This document shows positions 11,542-25,570 of a DNA stretch of 64,000 nt, one piece after another. The first letter of the stretch is position 1. Each line of letters begins with the position of its first letter. The translations under genes were made by a program, and so were the position numbers. Origin of the DNA: Chaunax sp. Z400. Taxonomy: Eukaryota > Chordata > Actinopteri > Lophiiformes > Chaunacidae. The stretch is taken from contig CM075204.1 of the NCBI GenBank assembly GCA_037577475.1, positions 2,899,001 through 2,963,000 of the forward strand, in the 5' to 3' direction. The notes beneath the pieces were generated by a model that worked only from the letters and a program-made list of their open reading frames with translations, was not told the origin of the DNA and did no database searches.

Positions 11542-12332
11542 TTGATGTGAACATGTGATCCATAGAAATCCAGATGCTGATACGAGTGAACAATCAATAG
11601 AAATACAAATGCTGAGTTGAGCAGAAGTTCCATAGAAATAAAAATGCTGATCTGAGCAGGCGATCAATAGAAATCCAAATGCTGATCTGAAAATGCGATC
11701 CATAGAAATCCAAATGTTGAGTGAGAGAACGATCAATAGATATCCAAATGCTAATGTGAGCAGGAGATCCATAGAAATCCAAATGAAGATGTGAGCGAAC
11801 GATCAATAGATATCCAGATGCTGATGTGAGCAGGCGATCCATACAAAAAAAAAAAAAAGCTGTTGTGATTAGGCAATCGATTGAAATAAAAAACGCTGAT
11901 CTGAGCAGGCGATCTATAGAGTTCCGGATGCTGATCCGAGCAGGTGATTCACAGAAATCCAAATGCTAATGTGAGCAGGAGATCCATAGAAATCCAAATG
12001 AAGATGTGAGCGAACGTTCAATAGATATCCAGATGCTTATGTGAGCAGGTGATCAATAGAAATCCTAATGCTAATGTGAGCAGGTGATCCATAGAAATCC
12101 AGATGCTGATGCGAGCAAACGATCAATAGAAATCTAGATGCTGATGTGAGCAGATGATCCGTAGAAATACAAATGCTGATACGAGCAGGCGATCAATAGA
12201 AATACAAATGCTGATCTGGACATGTGATCCATAAAAATACAAATGCTGATGTGAGTGAACGATCAATAGAAATCAAAATGCTGATGTGAGCGAATAATCA
12301 ATAGAAATCCAGATGCTAATGTGAGCAGGTGA

Positions 12333-12488
12333 CACAGACAAATGTAGTGTATTTAGATCAAAACTACAATTAAGGAAGAATTTTTGAATTGACACGATTA
12401 GATACAAAGTCCATCTGTAACGGAAATACTGACATTTAATTTTCTTAGTGTCGTCTGACATCACTCTATTGTCTGTAATTTGCTCAGA
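12333..12488. repeat. 156-bp non-satellite insert, copy 3
   Basis: Same block as at 1161-1316, here downstream of the LINE of copy A, flanked by GAATAATCAATAG and GTGATCGATCAATAG satellite variants. Confidence 0.75.
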
Positions 12489-14390
12489 GTGATCGATCAA
12501 TAGAAATCAAAATGCTGATGTGAGTGAACGATCAATAGAAATCCGGATGCTAATGTGAGCAGGAGATCCACAGAAATCCATCTGCATCTGATGTGAGCGA
12601 ACGATCAATAGAAAGACAAATGCTGATGTGAGCAGGCGATCCATAGAAATCCAGATGCTGATGTGAGCAGGTGATCCATAGAAGTTGAAATGCTGATCTG
12701 AGCAGGTGATCAATAGATATCCAAATGAAGTTGTGAGCGAACGATCAATAGATATCCAGATGCTTATGTGAGCAGGTGATCAATAGAAATCCTAATGCTA
12801 ATGTGAGCATTGATCCATAGAAATCCAGATGCTGATGCGAGCAAACGATCAATAGAAATCCAGATGCTGATACGAGCGAACAATCAATAGAAATACAAAT
12901 GCTGAGTTGAGCAGAAGATCCATAGAAATAAAAATGCTGATCTGAGCAGGTGATCAATATAAATACAAATGCTGATCTGGAAATGTGATCCATAGAAATC
13001 CAAATGCTGGGTGAGCGAACGATCGATAGAAATACAAATGCTGATATGAGCGAACAATCAATAGAAATCCAGATGCTGATTTGAGCAGGCGATCCATAGA
13101 AATCCAGATGCTAATGTGAGCAGGTGACCCACAGAAATTCAGCTGCTGATGTGAGCGAACGATCAATAGAAATCCAGATGCTGATGTGAGCAGGCGATCC
13201 ATAGAAATCCAGATGCTGATGTGAGCAGGTGATCCATAGAACTTGAAATGCTGATCTGAGCAGGTGATCAATAAATATCCAGATGCTAATGTGAGAAGGT
13301 GATCGATAGAAATAATAAACGCTGATCTGAGAAGGTGATCCATATAAATAAAAATGCTAATGTGAACAGGAGATCCATAGAAATCCAAATGAAGATGTGA
13401 GCGACCGATCAATACATATCCAGATGCTTATGTGAGCAGGTGATCAATAGAAATCCTAATGCTATTGTGAGCAGGTGATCAATAGGAATCCAGATGTTGA
13501 TGTGGGCGAATGATCAATAGAAATCTAGATGCTGAGGTGAGCAGAAGATCCATTGAAATACAAATGTTGATGTGAACATGTGATCCATAAAAATCCAGAT
13601 GTTAATGTGAGCAGGTGATCCATAGAAATCCAGATGCTGATACAAGCGAACAATCAATAGAAATACAAATGCTGAGTTGAGCAGAAGATCCATAGAAATA
13701 AAAATGCTGATCTGAGTAGGCGATCAATAGAAATCCAAATGCTGATCTGAAAATGCGATCCATAGAAATCCAAATGCTGAGTGAGCGAACGATCAATAGA
13801 TATCCAAATGCTAATGTGAGCAGGAGATCCATAGAAATCCAAATGAAGATGTGAGCGAACGATCAATAGATATCCAGATGCTGATGTGAGCAGGCGATCC
13901 ATACAAAAAAAAAATCGCTGTTGTGATTAGGCAATGGATTGAAATAAAAAACGCTGATCTGAGCAGGCGATCTATAGAGTTCCGGATGCTGATCCGAGCA
14001 GGTGATTCACAGAAATCCAAATGCTAATGTGAGCAGGAGATCCATAGAAATCCAAATGAAGATGTGAGCGAACGTTCAATAGATATCCAGATGCTTATGT
14101 GAGCAGGTGATCAATAGAAATCCTAATGCTAATGTGAGCAGGTGATCCATAGAAATCCAGATGCTGATGCGAGCAAACGATCAATAGAAATCTAGATGCT
14201 GATGTGAGCAGATGATCCGTAGAAATACAAATGCTGATACGAGCAGGCGATCAATAGAAATACAAATGCTGATCTGGACATGTGATCCATAAAAATACAA
14301 ATGCTGATGTGAGTGAACGATAAATAGAAATCAAAATGCTGATGTGAGCGAATGATCAATAGAAATCCAGATGCTAATGTGAGCAGGTGA

Positions 14391-14546
14391 CACAGACAAA
14401 TGTAGTGTATTTAGATCAAAACTACAATTAAGGAAGAATTTTTGAATTGACACGATTAGATACAAAGACCATCTGTAACGGAAATACTGACATTTAATTT
14501 TCTTAGTGTCGTCTGACATCACTCTATTGTCTGTAATTTGCTCAGA
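14391..14546. repeat. 156-bp non-satellite insert, copy 4
   Basis: Higher-order counterpart of the block at 1161-1316, exactly 13230 bp away. Confidence 0.75.
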
Positions 14547-16096
14547 GTGAACGATCAATAGAAATCAAAATGCTGATGTGAGTGAACGATCAATAGAAAT
14601 CCAGATGCTAATGTGAGCAGGAGAGCCACAGAAATCCATCTGCATCTGATGTGAGCGAACGATCAATAGAAAGACAAATGCTGATGTGAGCAGGCGATCC
14701 ATAGAAATCCAGATGCTGATGTGAGCAGGTGATCCATAGAAGTTGAAATGCTGATCTGAGCAGGTGATCAATAGATATCCAAATGAAGTTGTGAGCGAAC
14801 GATCAATAGATATCCAGATGCTTATGTGAGCAGGTGATCAATAGAAATCCTAATGCTAATGTGAGCACGTGATCCATAGAAATCCAGATGCTGATGCGAG
14901 CAAACGATCAATAGAAATACAAATGCTGAGTTGAGCAGAAGATCCATAGAAATAAAAATGCTGATCTGAGCAGGCGATCAATATAAATACAAATGCTGAT
15001 CTGGAAATGTGATCCATAGAAATCCAAATGCTGGGTGAGCGAACGATCGATAGAAATACAAATGCTGATATGAGCGAACAATCAATAGAAATCCAGATGC
15101 TGATTTGAGCAGGCGATCCATAGAAATCCAGATGCTAATGTGAGCAGGTGACCCACAGAAATCCAGCTGCTGATGTGAGCGAACGATCAATAGAAATCCA
15201 GATGCTGATGTGAGCAGGCGATCCATAGAAATCCAGATGCTGATGTGAGCAGGTGATCCATAGAACTTGAAATGCTGATCTGAGCAGGTGATCAATAAAT
15301 ATCCAGATGCTAATGTGAGAAGGCGATCGATAGAAATAATAAACACTGATCTGAGAAGGTGATCCATATAAATAAAAATGCTAATGTGAACAGGAGATCC
15401 ATAGAAATCCAAATGAAGATGTGAGCGAACGATCAATACATATCCAGATGCTTATGTGAGCAGGTGATCAATAGAAATCCTAATGCTATTGTGAGCAGGT
15501 GATCAATAGGAATCCAGATGTTGATGTGGGCGAATGATCAATAGAAATCTAGATGCTGAGGTGAGCAGAAGATCCATTGAAATACAAATGTTGATGTGAA
15601 CATGTGATCCATAAAAATCCAGATGTTAATGTGAGCAGGTGATCCATAGAAATCCAGATGCTGATACAAGCGAACAATCAATAGAAATACAAATGCTGAG
15701 TTGAGCAGAAGATCCATAGAAATAAAAATGCTGATCTGAGTAGGCGATCAATAGAAATCCAAATGCTGATCTGAAAACGCGATCCATAGAAATCCAAATG
15801 CTGAGTGAGCTAACGATCAATAGATATCCAAATGCTAATGTGAGCAGGAGATCCATAGAAATCCAAATGAAGATGTGAGAGAACGATCAATAGAAATCTA
15901 GATGCTGATGTGAGCAGATGATCCGTAGAAATACAAATGCTGATACGAGCAGGCGATCAATAGAAATACAAATGCTGATCTGGACATGTGATCCATAAAA
16001 ATACAAATGCTGATGTGAGTGAACGATCAATAGAAATCAAAATGCTGATGTGAGCGAATGATCAATAGAAATCCAGATGCTAATGTGAGCAGGTGA

Positions 16097-16252
16097 CACA
16101 GACAAATGTAGTGTATTTAGATCAAAACTACAATTAAGGAAGAATTTTTGAATTGACACGATTAGATACAAAGTCCATCTGTAACGGAAATACTGACATT
16201 TAATTTTCTTAGTGTCGTCTGACATCACTCTATTGTCTGTAATTTGCTCAGA
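16097..16252. repeat. 156-bp non-satellite insert, copy 5
   Basis: Higher-order counterpart of the block at 2867-3022, 13230 bp away, with the same CAAAGTCC variant. Confidence 0.75.
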
Positions 16253-18903
16253 GTGAACGATCAATAGAAATCAAAATGCTGATGTGAGTGAACGATCAAT
16301 AGAAATCCAGATGCTAATGTGAGCAGGAGATCCACAGAAATCCATCTGCATCTGATGTGAGCGAACGATCAATAGAAAGACAAAGGCTGATGTGAGCAGG
16401 TGATCCATAGAAGTTGAAATGCTGATCTGAGCAGGTGATCAATAGATATCCAAATGAAGTTGTGAGCGAACGATCAATAGATATCCAGATGCTTATGTGA
16501 GCAGGTGATCAATAGAAATCCTAATGCTAATGTGAGCACTTGATCCATAGAAATCCAGATGCTGATGCGAGCAAACGATCAATAGAAATACAAATGCTGA
16601 GTTGAGCAGAAGATCCATAGAAATAAAAATGCTGATCTGAGCAGGCGATCAATATAAATACAAATGCTGATCTGGAAATGTGATCCATAGAAATCCAAAT
16701 GCTGGGTGAGCGAACGATCGATAGAAATACAAATGCTGATATGAGCGAACAATCAATAGAAATCCAGATGCTGATTTGAGCAGGCGATCCATAGAAATCC
16801 AGATGCTGATGTGAGCAGGTGATCCATAGAACTTGAAATGCTGATCTGAGCAGGTGATCAATAAATATCCAGATGCTAATGTGAGAAGGCGATCGATAGA
16901 AATAATAAACGCTGATCTGAGAAGGTGATCCGTATAAATAAAAATGCTAATGTGAACAGGAGATCCATAGAAATCCAAATGAAGATGTGAGCGACCGATC
17001 AATACATATCCAGATGCTTATGTGAGCAGGTGATCAATAGAAATCCTAATGCTATTGTGAGCAGGTGATCAATAGGAATCCTAATGCTATTGTGAGCAGG
17101 TGATCAATAGGAATCCAGATGTTGATGTGGGCGAATGATCAATAGAAATCTAGATGCTGAGGTGAGCAGAAGATCCATTGAAATACAAATGTTGATGTGA
17201 ACATGTGATCCATTAAAATCCAGATGTTAATGTGAGCAGGTGATCCATAGAAATCCAGATGCTGATACAAGCGAACAATCAATAGAAATACAAATGCTGA
17301 GTTGAGCAGAAGATCCATAGAAATAAAAATGCTGATCTGAGTAGGCGATCAATAGAAATCCAAATGCTGATCTGAAAATGCGATCCATAGAAATCCAAAT
17401 GCTGAGTGAGCGAAAGGATCAATAGATATCCAAATGCTAATGTGAGCAGGAGATCCATAGAAATCCAAATGAAGATGTGAGCGAACGATCAATAGATATC
17501 CAGATGCTGATGTGAGCAGGCGATCCATACAAAAAAAAAAATCGCTGTTGTGATTAGGCAATGGATTGAAATAAAAAACGCTGATCTGAGCAGGCGATCT
17601 TTAGAGTTCCGGATGCTGATCCGAGTAGGTGATTCACAGAAATCCAAATGCTAATGTGAGCAGGAGATCCATAGAAATCCAAATGAAGATGTGAGCGAAC
17701 GTTCAATAGATATCCAGATGCTTATGTGAGCAGGTGATCAATAGAAATCCTAATGCTAATGTGAGCAGGTGATCCATAGAAATCCAGCTGCTGATGTGAG
17801 CGAACGATCAATAGAAATCCAGATGCTGATGTGAGCAGGCGATCCATAGAAATCCAGATGCTTATGTGAGCAGGTGATCCATAGAACTTGAAATGCTGAT
17901 CTGAGCAGGTGATCAATAAATATCCAGATGCTAATGTGAGAAGGCGATCGATAGAAATAATAAACGCTGATCTGAGAAGGTGATCCATATAAATAAAAAT
18001 GCTAATGTGAACAGGAGATCCATAGAAATCCAAATGAAGATGTGAGCGAACGATCAATACATATCCAGATGCTTATGTGAGCAGGTGATCAATAGAAATC
18101 CTAATGCTATTGTGAGCAGGTGATCAATAGGAATCCAGATGTTGATGTGGGCGAATGATCAATAGAAATCTAGATGCTGAGGTGAGCAGAAGATCCATTG
18201 AAATACAAATGTTGATGTGAACATGTGATCCATAAAAATCCAGATGTTAATGTGAGCAGGTGATCCATAGAAATCCAGATGCTGATACAAGCGAACAATC
18301 AATAGAAATACAAATGCTGAGTTGAGCAGAAGATCCATAGAAATAAAAATGCTGATCTGAGTAGGCGATCAATAGAAATCCAAATGCTGATCTGAAAATG
18401 CGATCCATAGAAATCCAAATGCTGAGTGAGCGAACGATCAATAGATATCCAAATGCTAATGTGAGCAGGAGATCCATAGAAATCCAAATGAAGATGTGAG
18501 CGAACGATCCATAGATATCCAGATGCTGATGTGAGCAGGCGATCCATACAAAAAAAAAATCGCTGTTGTGATTAGGCAATGGATTGAAATAAAAAACGCT
18601 GATTTGAGCAGGCGATCTTTAGAGTTCCGGATGCTGATCCGAGCAGGTGATTCACAGAAATCCAAATGCTAATGTGAGCAGGAGATCCATAGAAATCCAA
18701 ATGAAGATGTGAGCGAACGTTCAATAGAAATCCAGATGCTGATGTTAGCAGATGATCCGTAGAAATACAAATGCTGATACGAGCAGGCGATCAATAGAAA
18801 TAAAAATGCTGATCTGGACATGTGATCCATAAAAATACAAATGCTGATGTGAGTGAACGATCAATAGAAATCAAAATGCTGATGTGAGCGAATGATTGGT
18901 TTT

Positions 18904-18915
18904 CAAGATGGCGCC
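18904..18915 (+). promoter_or_regulatory. YY1-like site at LINE 5' end, copy B
   Basis: CAAGATGGCGCC, identical to the site at 5743. A role in transcription is inferred from other LINEs. Confidence 0.42.
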
Positions 18916-19035
18916 GCGCTAGTGGCAGCCTGTTGCAGCAGCTCCCGCTCACCTTGAGCTTTTTCTGCACTATTGTTTGTCTTTTTAACTTTCTTTAAGT
19001 TTTCCCTCGCTGTCTTGAGGGGTGCTCTTTGCACT

Positions 19036-19101
19036 ATGGAGGCCAAGCAGTTGATTTTTGCTTTGGCCTTCTGCGGTTTGTTTATTTCTGTTTCTTCCTG
19101 A
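19036..19101 (+). CDS. Short upstream reading frame in LINE leader, copy B
   Basis: Same 21-codon frame as in copy A, ending two bases before the ATG at 19104. Confidence 0.38.
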   Translation: MEAKQLIFALAFCGLFISVSS

Positions 19102-19103
19102 CC

Positions 19104-21994
19104 ATGACCGTGTCTGGGGACCTCGTGCGCTGCCATGGCCCTATTGTTTACAGTAGGGATCAGCTGTTAGCGCTCCGTAACATAGCGGTGCTGCCCCACG
19201 AGAGACCTGATGTCCCCCGAGAGTTGAAACGGAGGAGACGGGGGACCCGTGCCGGAGCCGAGCGTCGTGCTAGGAGGAGGAGATATCGACCAGTCCTCCC
19301 GTCCATCATCATGGGGAATGTGAGATCTCTCCCCAACAAGATGGACGAATTAGCGGCGCTGACCCGGCACCAGAGGGAATACCGGGAGTGCAGCATCATG
19401 ATGTTCACGGAAACATGGCTGACCGCGCTAACTCCAGACAGGGCTGCAGCGCTGGACGGCTTCAAGCTGTTGCGCGCGGACAGGACGAGGGAGAGTGGTA
19501 AGAGGAAAGGAGGAGGGCTGGCAGTGTTTGTGAATGATAGATGGTGTAACTCTGGGCACATCACTATTAAAGAACAACTCTGCTGTAAGGACATTGAACT
19601 GTTAGCAGTTAGCATGAGACCTTACTACCTGCCGCGGGAATTCACGCATGTTATCGCGGTAGCTGCGTATATCCCCCCCTCTGCTAACGCTGAAGCAGCC
19701 TGTGATGTCGTTCACTCTGTCACAGGCAGGCTGCAGACTCAACATCCACAGGCCCTCCTTCTTATATCAGGGGACTTTAATCACGCCGCTCCATCTTCCA
19801 CTCTGCCCACCTTCACCCAGTATGTCACATGCTGCACCAGAGACAATAAAACACTGGACTTACTGTATGCCAACACCAAGGAGGCATACACCTCATCAAC
19901 CCTACCTCCCCTGGGAAGATCAGACCACAACCTGGTTCATCTCCTGCCTGTGTACAAACCTCTCGTACACAGGCAACCAGCTGTGTCCCGCACAGTGAAG
20001 AGATGGTCCGACGAGGCTGACGAGGCCTTGAAGGACTGTTTTGGTACAACTGTGTGGCAGGAACTCTGTGATTCTCATGGGGAGGACATCAACAGTCTCA
20101 CTGACTGTATTACAGACTATATTAACTTTTGTGTGGAAAACACCGTACCCACCAGGACTGTACGGTGTTTTTCCAACAATAAACCGTGGATTAACCCTGA
20201 CATAAAGGCTCTCCTCAAGGAGAAGAAGAGGGCCTTTAAGTCAGGAAATAAGGAGGAGCTGAAGATTGTACAGAAGGAGCTAAGGAGGAAGATCAGGGAG
20301 GGGAAGAACAGCTTCAGGAGGAAGATGGAGGATCAGCTGCAGCAGAACAACACCAGTGGAGTTTGGAAAGGCCTGAAAAACATCTCTGGCCACAAGGAAC
20401 CAAACTCCCAGGCTGTGGGGGACCAACAGTGGGTGAATGATCTGAACTTATTTTTCAATAGGTTTGATCAGTCATCTGCCCCTCCCCCAGCCCAGCCAAG
20501 CCTGCTGCAACCCCCTTCATTGGCACCTCCAGGACACTGCCCCACCCCCTCCTCCACCTCTCTTCCTGCAACACTCAGCTCACAGCCACCCCCCACTGCT
20601 CATCTCATCAGCTCAACACCACCATCCCCCCCATCCACAAACTTCAGCACACAGCCCACCTGCTCCACCCTGTCCCTCACAACTCTCCAGGTGAGAGATC
20701 AGCTCAGGAAGATGAAGGCGAGGAAGGCTGCGGGTCCGGACGGCATCAGCTCCAGGCTCCTGAAGTCCTGCGCAGACCAGCTGTGTGGGATAGTTGAACA
20801 AATGTTCAACCTGAGCCTGAAGCTGGGGAGAGTGCCACAGATGTGGAAAACATCCTGCGTGGTACCTGTCCCCAAGACTCCGCACCCCAAGGACCTCAAC
20901 AGCTACAGGCCGGTGGCTCTAACATCCCACCTGATGAAGACCCTGGAGCGGCTGGTCCTTGTTCATCTCCGCCCCCTGGTGAGCCCAGCAATGGACCCGC
21001 TTCAGTTTGCCTACCAACCTGGCATCGGGGTGGACGACGCCGTCATCTTCCTACAACACCGAGCCCTCTCTCACCTGGAGAAGCCAGGAAGTACTGTGAG
21101 AATCATGTTCTTTGATTTCTCCAGTGCTTTCAACACAATACAGCCTCAGCTTCTGAAGGACAAGCTGGAGCACACCAGTCCAACATGGTTGTCTGCAGTA
21201 CGGGGGCCCCACAGGGAACGGTCCTGGCTCCGTTCCTCTTCACCCTCTACACTGCAGACTTCCACTACAACTCACCCACCTGTCACCTGCAGAAGTTCTC
21301 TGATGACTCTGCCATCGTCGGCCTCATCACAGATGGGGACGACGGGGAATACAGAGAACTGACGCAGGACTTTGTGGACTGGTGCCAGTGGAACCAACTC
21401 CAGATCAACGCGGTGAAAACCAAGGAACTGGTGGTTGATTTCCGCAGGCACACACACTCCCCCCCGGACCCGGTGAACATTCAGGGAACAGACATTGAGA
21501 TGGTGACATCTTATAAGTACCTGGGTGTTCACCTGAACAATAAACTGGACTGGACAGACAATACCATGGCACTTTATAGGAAAGGCCAGAGCAGACTCTA
21601 TCTGCTCAGGAGACTGAGGTCCTTTGGAGTGCAGGGAGCACTCCTCAAGACATTTTACGACACCGTGGTGGCATCAGCCATTTTCTATGGTGTGGTCTGC
21701 TGGGGCAGCGGCATCTCAGTGTCGGACAGGAAAAGACTCGACAAGCTAATAAGGAAGGCCAGCTCTGTCCTGGGATGCCCACTGGACCCAGTGGAGGTGG
21801 TGGGAGAAAGGAGGATGACAACTAAGCTGTCATCAATTATGGACAATCACTCACACCCGATGCGGGACCAAATAACAGCACTGGAGAGCTCCTTCAGCGA
21901 CAGGTTGCTTCACCCAAAGTGCGTGAAGGAGCGCTTTCGCAAGTCTTTCCTTCCTGCAGCTGTTAGACTGTATAATCAGCACTGCTCCCAGTAG
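19104..21994 (+). pseudogene. LINE endonuclease-reverse transcriptase, frameshifted by 79-bp deletion, copy B
   Basis: Compared with copy A, the bases matching 8019-8097 are missing. The break falls between two GT dinucleotides (CACCAGT|CCAACATGG), consistent with end joining or slippage at short homology. The loss of 79 bp shifts the frame. The product from ATG 19104 keeps 692 native residues, with the endonuclease domain whole, then about 60 unrelated residues to a stop at 21362. The TGAPQG and FSDD motifs lie beyond the break, still open in another frame from 21185 to 21994. A substitution (CGG to TGG) also changes R to W in the motif WCQRNQL. The copy cannot make an active reverse transcriptase but could encode an endonuclease fragment. 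Confidence 0.93.
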
Positions 21995-22169
21995 ACCAAA
22001 CAATTAGTAGTACTGTGAGAATTACTGAGACACTTTTTCTAATAGTACTGTGAATATATTTTTGAGACACTTTACCCCCCTCCTTTATTGTATTGTATTT
22101 TTTAAAAATGTTATTTCCCCTCCTCCTGCTGTGTTTTTTGTACACTGTGCTGCTGCAATATTGTAAATT

Positions 22170-22216
22170 TCCCCACTGTGGGACTAATAAAGGGATATCT
22201 TATCTTATCTTATCTT
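22170..22216 (+). terminator. LINE 3' end: hairpin, polyadenylation signal, ATCTT tail, copy B
   Basis: Same arrangement as copy A, with AATAAA at 22186-22191 and the ATCTT tail ending at 22216. Confidence 0.73.
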
Positions 22217-23626
22217 ATGATCAATAGAAATCCAGATGCTAATGTGAGCAGGTGATCAATAGAAATCCTAATGCTAATGTGAGCAGGTGACCCACAGAAA
22301 TCCAGCTGCTGATGTGAGCGAACGATCAATAGAGAGACAAATGCTGATGTGAGCAGGCGATCCATAGAAATCCAGATGCTGATGTGAGCAGGTGATCCAT
22401 AGAAGTTGAAATGCTGATCTGAGCAGGTGATCAATAGATATCCAAATGAAGATGTGAGCGAACGATCAATAGATATCCAGATGCTTATGTGAGCAGGTGA
22501 TCAATAGAAATCCTAATGCTAATGTGAGCACTTGATCCATAGAAATCCAGATGCTGATGCGAGCAAACGATCAATAGAAATCCAGATGCTGATACGAGCG
22601 AACAATCAATAGAAATACAAATGCTGAGTTGAGCAGAAGATCCATAGAAATAAAAATGCTGATCTGAGCAGGCGATCAATAGAAATAGAAATGCTGATCT
22701 GGAAATGTGATCCATAGAAATCCAAATGCTGGGTCAGCGAACGATCGATAGAAATACAAATGCTGATATGAGCGAACAATCAATAGAAATCCAGATGCTG
22801 ATGTGAGCAGGCGATCCACACAAACAAAAAAAAACGCTGTTGTGATTAGGCAATCGATTGAAATAAAAAACGCTGATCTGAACAGGCGATCTATAGAATT
22901 CCGGATGCTGATTCGAGCAGGTGATTCACAGAAATCCAAATGCTGATGTGAGCAGGAGATCCATAGAAATCAAATGAGGATGTGAGCGAATGATCAATAG
23001 ATATCCAGATGCTTATGTGAGCAGGTGATCATTAGAAATCCTAATGCTAATGTGAGCAGGTGATCCATAGAAATCCAGATGCTGATGCGAGCAAACGATC
23101 AATAGAAATCCAGATGCTGATGTGAGCAGGCGATCCATAGAAATCCAGATGCTGATGTGAGCAGGTGATCCATAGAACTTGAAATGCTGATCTGAGCAGG
23201 TGATCAATAGATATCCATATGCTAATGTGAGAAGGCGATCGATAGACATAAGAAACGCTGATCTGAGAAGGTGATCAAAAGAAATACAAATGCTGATGTG
23301 AGCGAACGATCAATAGAAATACAAATGCTGAGTGAGCGAACGATCGATAGAAAGACAAATGCTGATGTGAGTAAACGATCAATAGATATCCAGATGCTGA
23401 TGTGAGCAGGCGATCCATAGGAAAAAAAAAACGCTGTTGTGATCAGGCAATCGATTGAAATAAAAAAAACGCTGATCTGAGCAGGCGATCTATAAAATTC
23501 CAGATGCTGATCCGAGCAGGTGATTCATGGAAATCCAGATGCTGATGCGAGCAAACGATCAATAGAAATACAAATGCTGATGCGAGCGAACGATCAATAG
23601 AAATACAAATGCTGATGTGAGCAGGT

Positions 23627-24623
23627 GATCAATAGGAATCCAAATAGTGATATGAGCAGGCGGTCCATAGAAATCCAGATGTTGATGTGAGGGAATGATC
23701 AATAGAAATCAAGGCCTGATGTTTCCGATGCAAACAGACAATCTATAGAAATAAAAATTTTGATGTTAGGAGGCGATCCAAAAAAAATGCAGATGCTGAT
23801 GTGAGTGAACGATCAATAGAAAAACAAATGCTGATCTGTGCAGGCGATCAATAGAAATCGAGATGCTCAGGTGAGCAAACGATCAATAGAAATCAAGGCC
23901 TGATGTTTCTGATGCAAACAGTCAATCTATAGAAATAAAAATGCTGATGTTAGCAGGTGATCATAAAAAATACAGATGCTGATGTGAGTGAACGATCAAT
24001 AGAAAACTAGATGCTGTTGTGAGCAGGTGATCAATAGAAAAACAAATGCTGATGTGAGCAGGTGATCAATAGGAATCCAAAAAGTGATGTGAGCAGGCGG
24101 TCCATAGAAATCCAGATGTTGATGTGAGGGAATGATCAATAGAAATCAAGGCCTGATTTTTTTGATGCAAACAGACAATCTATAGAAATAAAAATGCTGA
24201 TGTGAGCAGGCGATCCAAAGAAATCCAGATGCTGATGTGAGCGAACGATCAATAGAAATAAAATTGCTGATGTGAGCAGGTGATCAATAGAAATTGAGGC
24301 CTGATGTGAGCAAACGATCAATAGAAATCCAAATGCTGACGCGAGCAGGTGATCCATAAAAATACAAATGCTGATGTGAGCGAACGATCAATAGAAATAA
24401 AATTGCTGATGTGAGCAGGTGATCAATAGAAATCCAAATGCTGATGCGAGCGAACGATCAATAGAAATACAAATGCTGATGTGAGCAGGTGATCAATAGG
24501 AATCCAAATAGTGATGTGAGAAGGCGGTCCATAGAAATCCAGATGTTGATGTGAGGGAATGATCAATAGAAATCAAGGCCTGATTTTTCTGATGCAAACA
24601 GACAATCTACAGAAATAAAAATG
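23627..24623. repeat. Variant-rich satellite stretch with extended monomers, copy B
   Basis: Counterpart of 10545-11541. One visible change, CAATCTACAG for CAATCTATAG near 24607, is shared with copy C. Confidence 0.7.
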
Positions 24624-25414
24624 TTGATGTGAACATGTGATCCATAGAAATCCAGATGCTGATACGAGTGAACAATCAATAGAAATACAAATGCTGAGTT
24701 GAGCAGAAGTTCCATAGAAATAAAAATGCTGATCTGAGCAGGCGATCAATAGAAATCCAAATGCTGATCTGAAAATGCGATCCATAGAAATCCAAATGTT
24801 GAGTGAGAGAACGATCAATAGATATCCAAATGCTAATGTGAGCAGGAGATCCATAGAAATCCAAATGAAGATGTGAGCGAACGATCAATAGATATCCAGA
24901 TGCTGATGTGAGCAGGCGATCCATACAAAAAAAAAAAAAAGCTGTTGTGATTAGGCAATCGATTGAAATAAAAAACGCTGATCTGAGCAGGCGATCTATA
25001 GAGTTCCGGATGCTGATCCGAGCAGGTGATTCACAGAAATCCAAATGCTAATGTGAGCAGGAGATCCATAGAAATCCAAATGAAGATGTGAGCGAACGTT
25101 CAATAGATATCCAGATGCTTATGTGAGCAGGTGATCAATAGAAATCCTAATGCTAATGTGAGCAGGTGATCCATAGAAATCCAGATGCTGATGCGAGCAA
25201 ACGATCAATAGAAATCTAGATGCTGATGTGAGCAGATGATCCGTAGAAATACAAATGCTGATACGAGCAGGCGATCAATAGAAATACAAATGCTGATCTG
25301 GACATGTGATCCATAAAAATACAAATGCTGATGTGAGTGAACGATCAATAGAAATCAAAATGCTGATGTGAGCGAATAATCAATAGAAATCCAGATGCTA
25401 ATGTGAGCAGGTGA

Positions 25415-25570
25415 CACAGACAAATGTAGTGTATTTAGATCAAAACTACAATTAAGGAAGAATTTTTGAATTGACACGATTAGATACAAAGTCCATCTGT
25501 AACGGAAATACTGACATTTAATTTTCTTAGTGTCGTCTGACATCACTCTATTGTCTGTAATTTGCTCAGA
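25415..25570. repeat. 156-bp non-satellite insert, copy 6
   Basis: Counterpart of the block at 12333-12488, 13082 bp away. Confidence 0.75.

Larger units (their letters stand above)
1..13230. repeat. Higher-order repeat unit, copy A (about 13.23 kb)
   Basis: The sequence at position 1 (GATCCATAGAACTTGAAATG) recurs in the same context at 13231 and 26313, and all landmarks between follow in the same order. The unit consists of 35-bp satellite blocks, one LINE, more satellite and a variant-rich stretch. Copy A is 13230 bp. The start is arbitrary because the array continues to the left of the window. Spot comparison with copies B and C shows only scattered single-base differences and a few whole-monomer length changes, which suggests very recent amplification. 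An assembly collapse or expansion cannot be excluded from sequence alone. Confidence 0.93.
9135..18896. repeat. 35-bp GATC satellite between LINE copies A and B
   Basis: The same monomer family continues after the LINE; the 13230/13231 unit border falls inside. A-rich variant monomers lie near 9745, 10350 and 11845. The stretch 10545-11541 is rich in variant monomers and is listed separately. From 13231 the block marker recurs at 13231, 15255, 16821 and 17876, giving blocks of 2024, 1566, 1055 and about 1021 bp. The second is 105 bp shorter and the third 36 bp longer than in copy A. Three 156-bp inserts lie within. No gene is seen. Confidence 0.95.
18897..22216 (+). mobile_element. CR1/L2/Rex1-like LINE, copy B, internally deleted
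   Basis: This is the same element in the same satellite position with the same ATGAT flanks (18892-18896 and 22217-22221) as copy A, so it descends from one insertion by array duplication. It is 79 bp shorter because of a deletion in the reverse transcriptase region after 21179. The leader, 3' UTR, hairpin and tail are kept. Confidence 0.93.
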
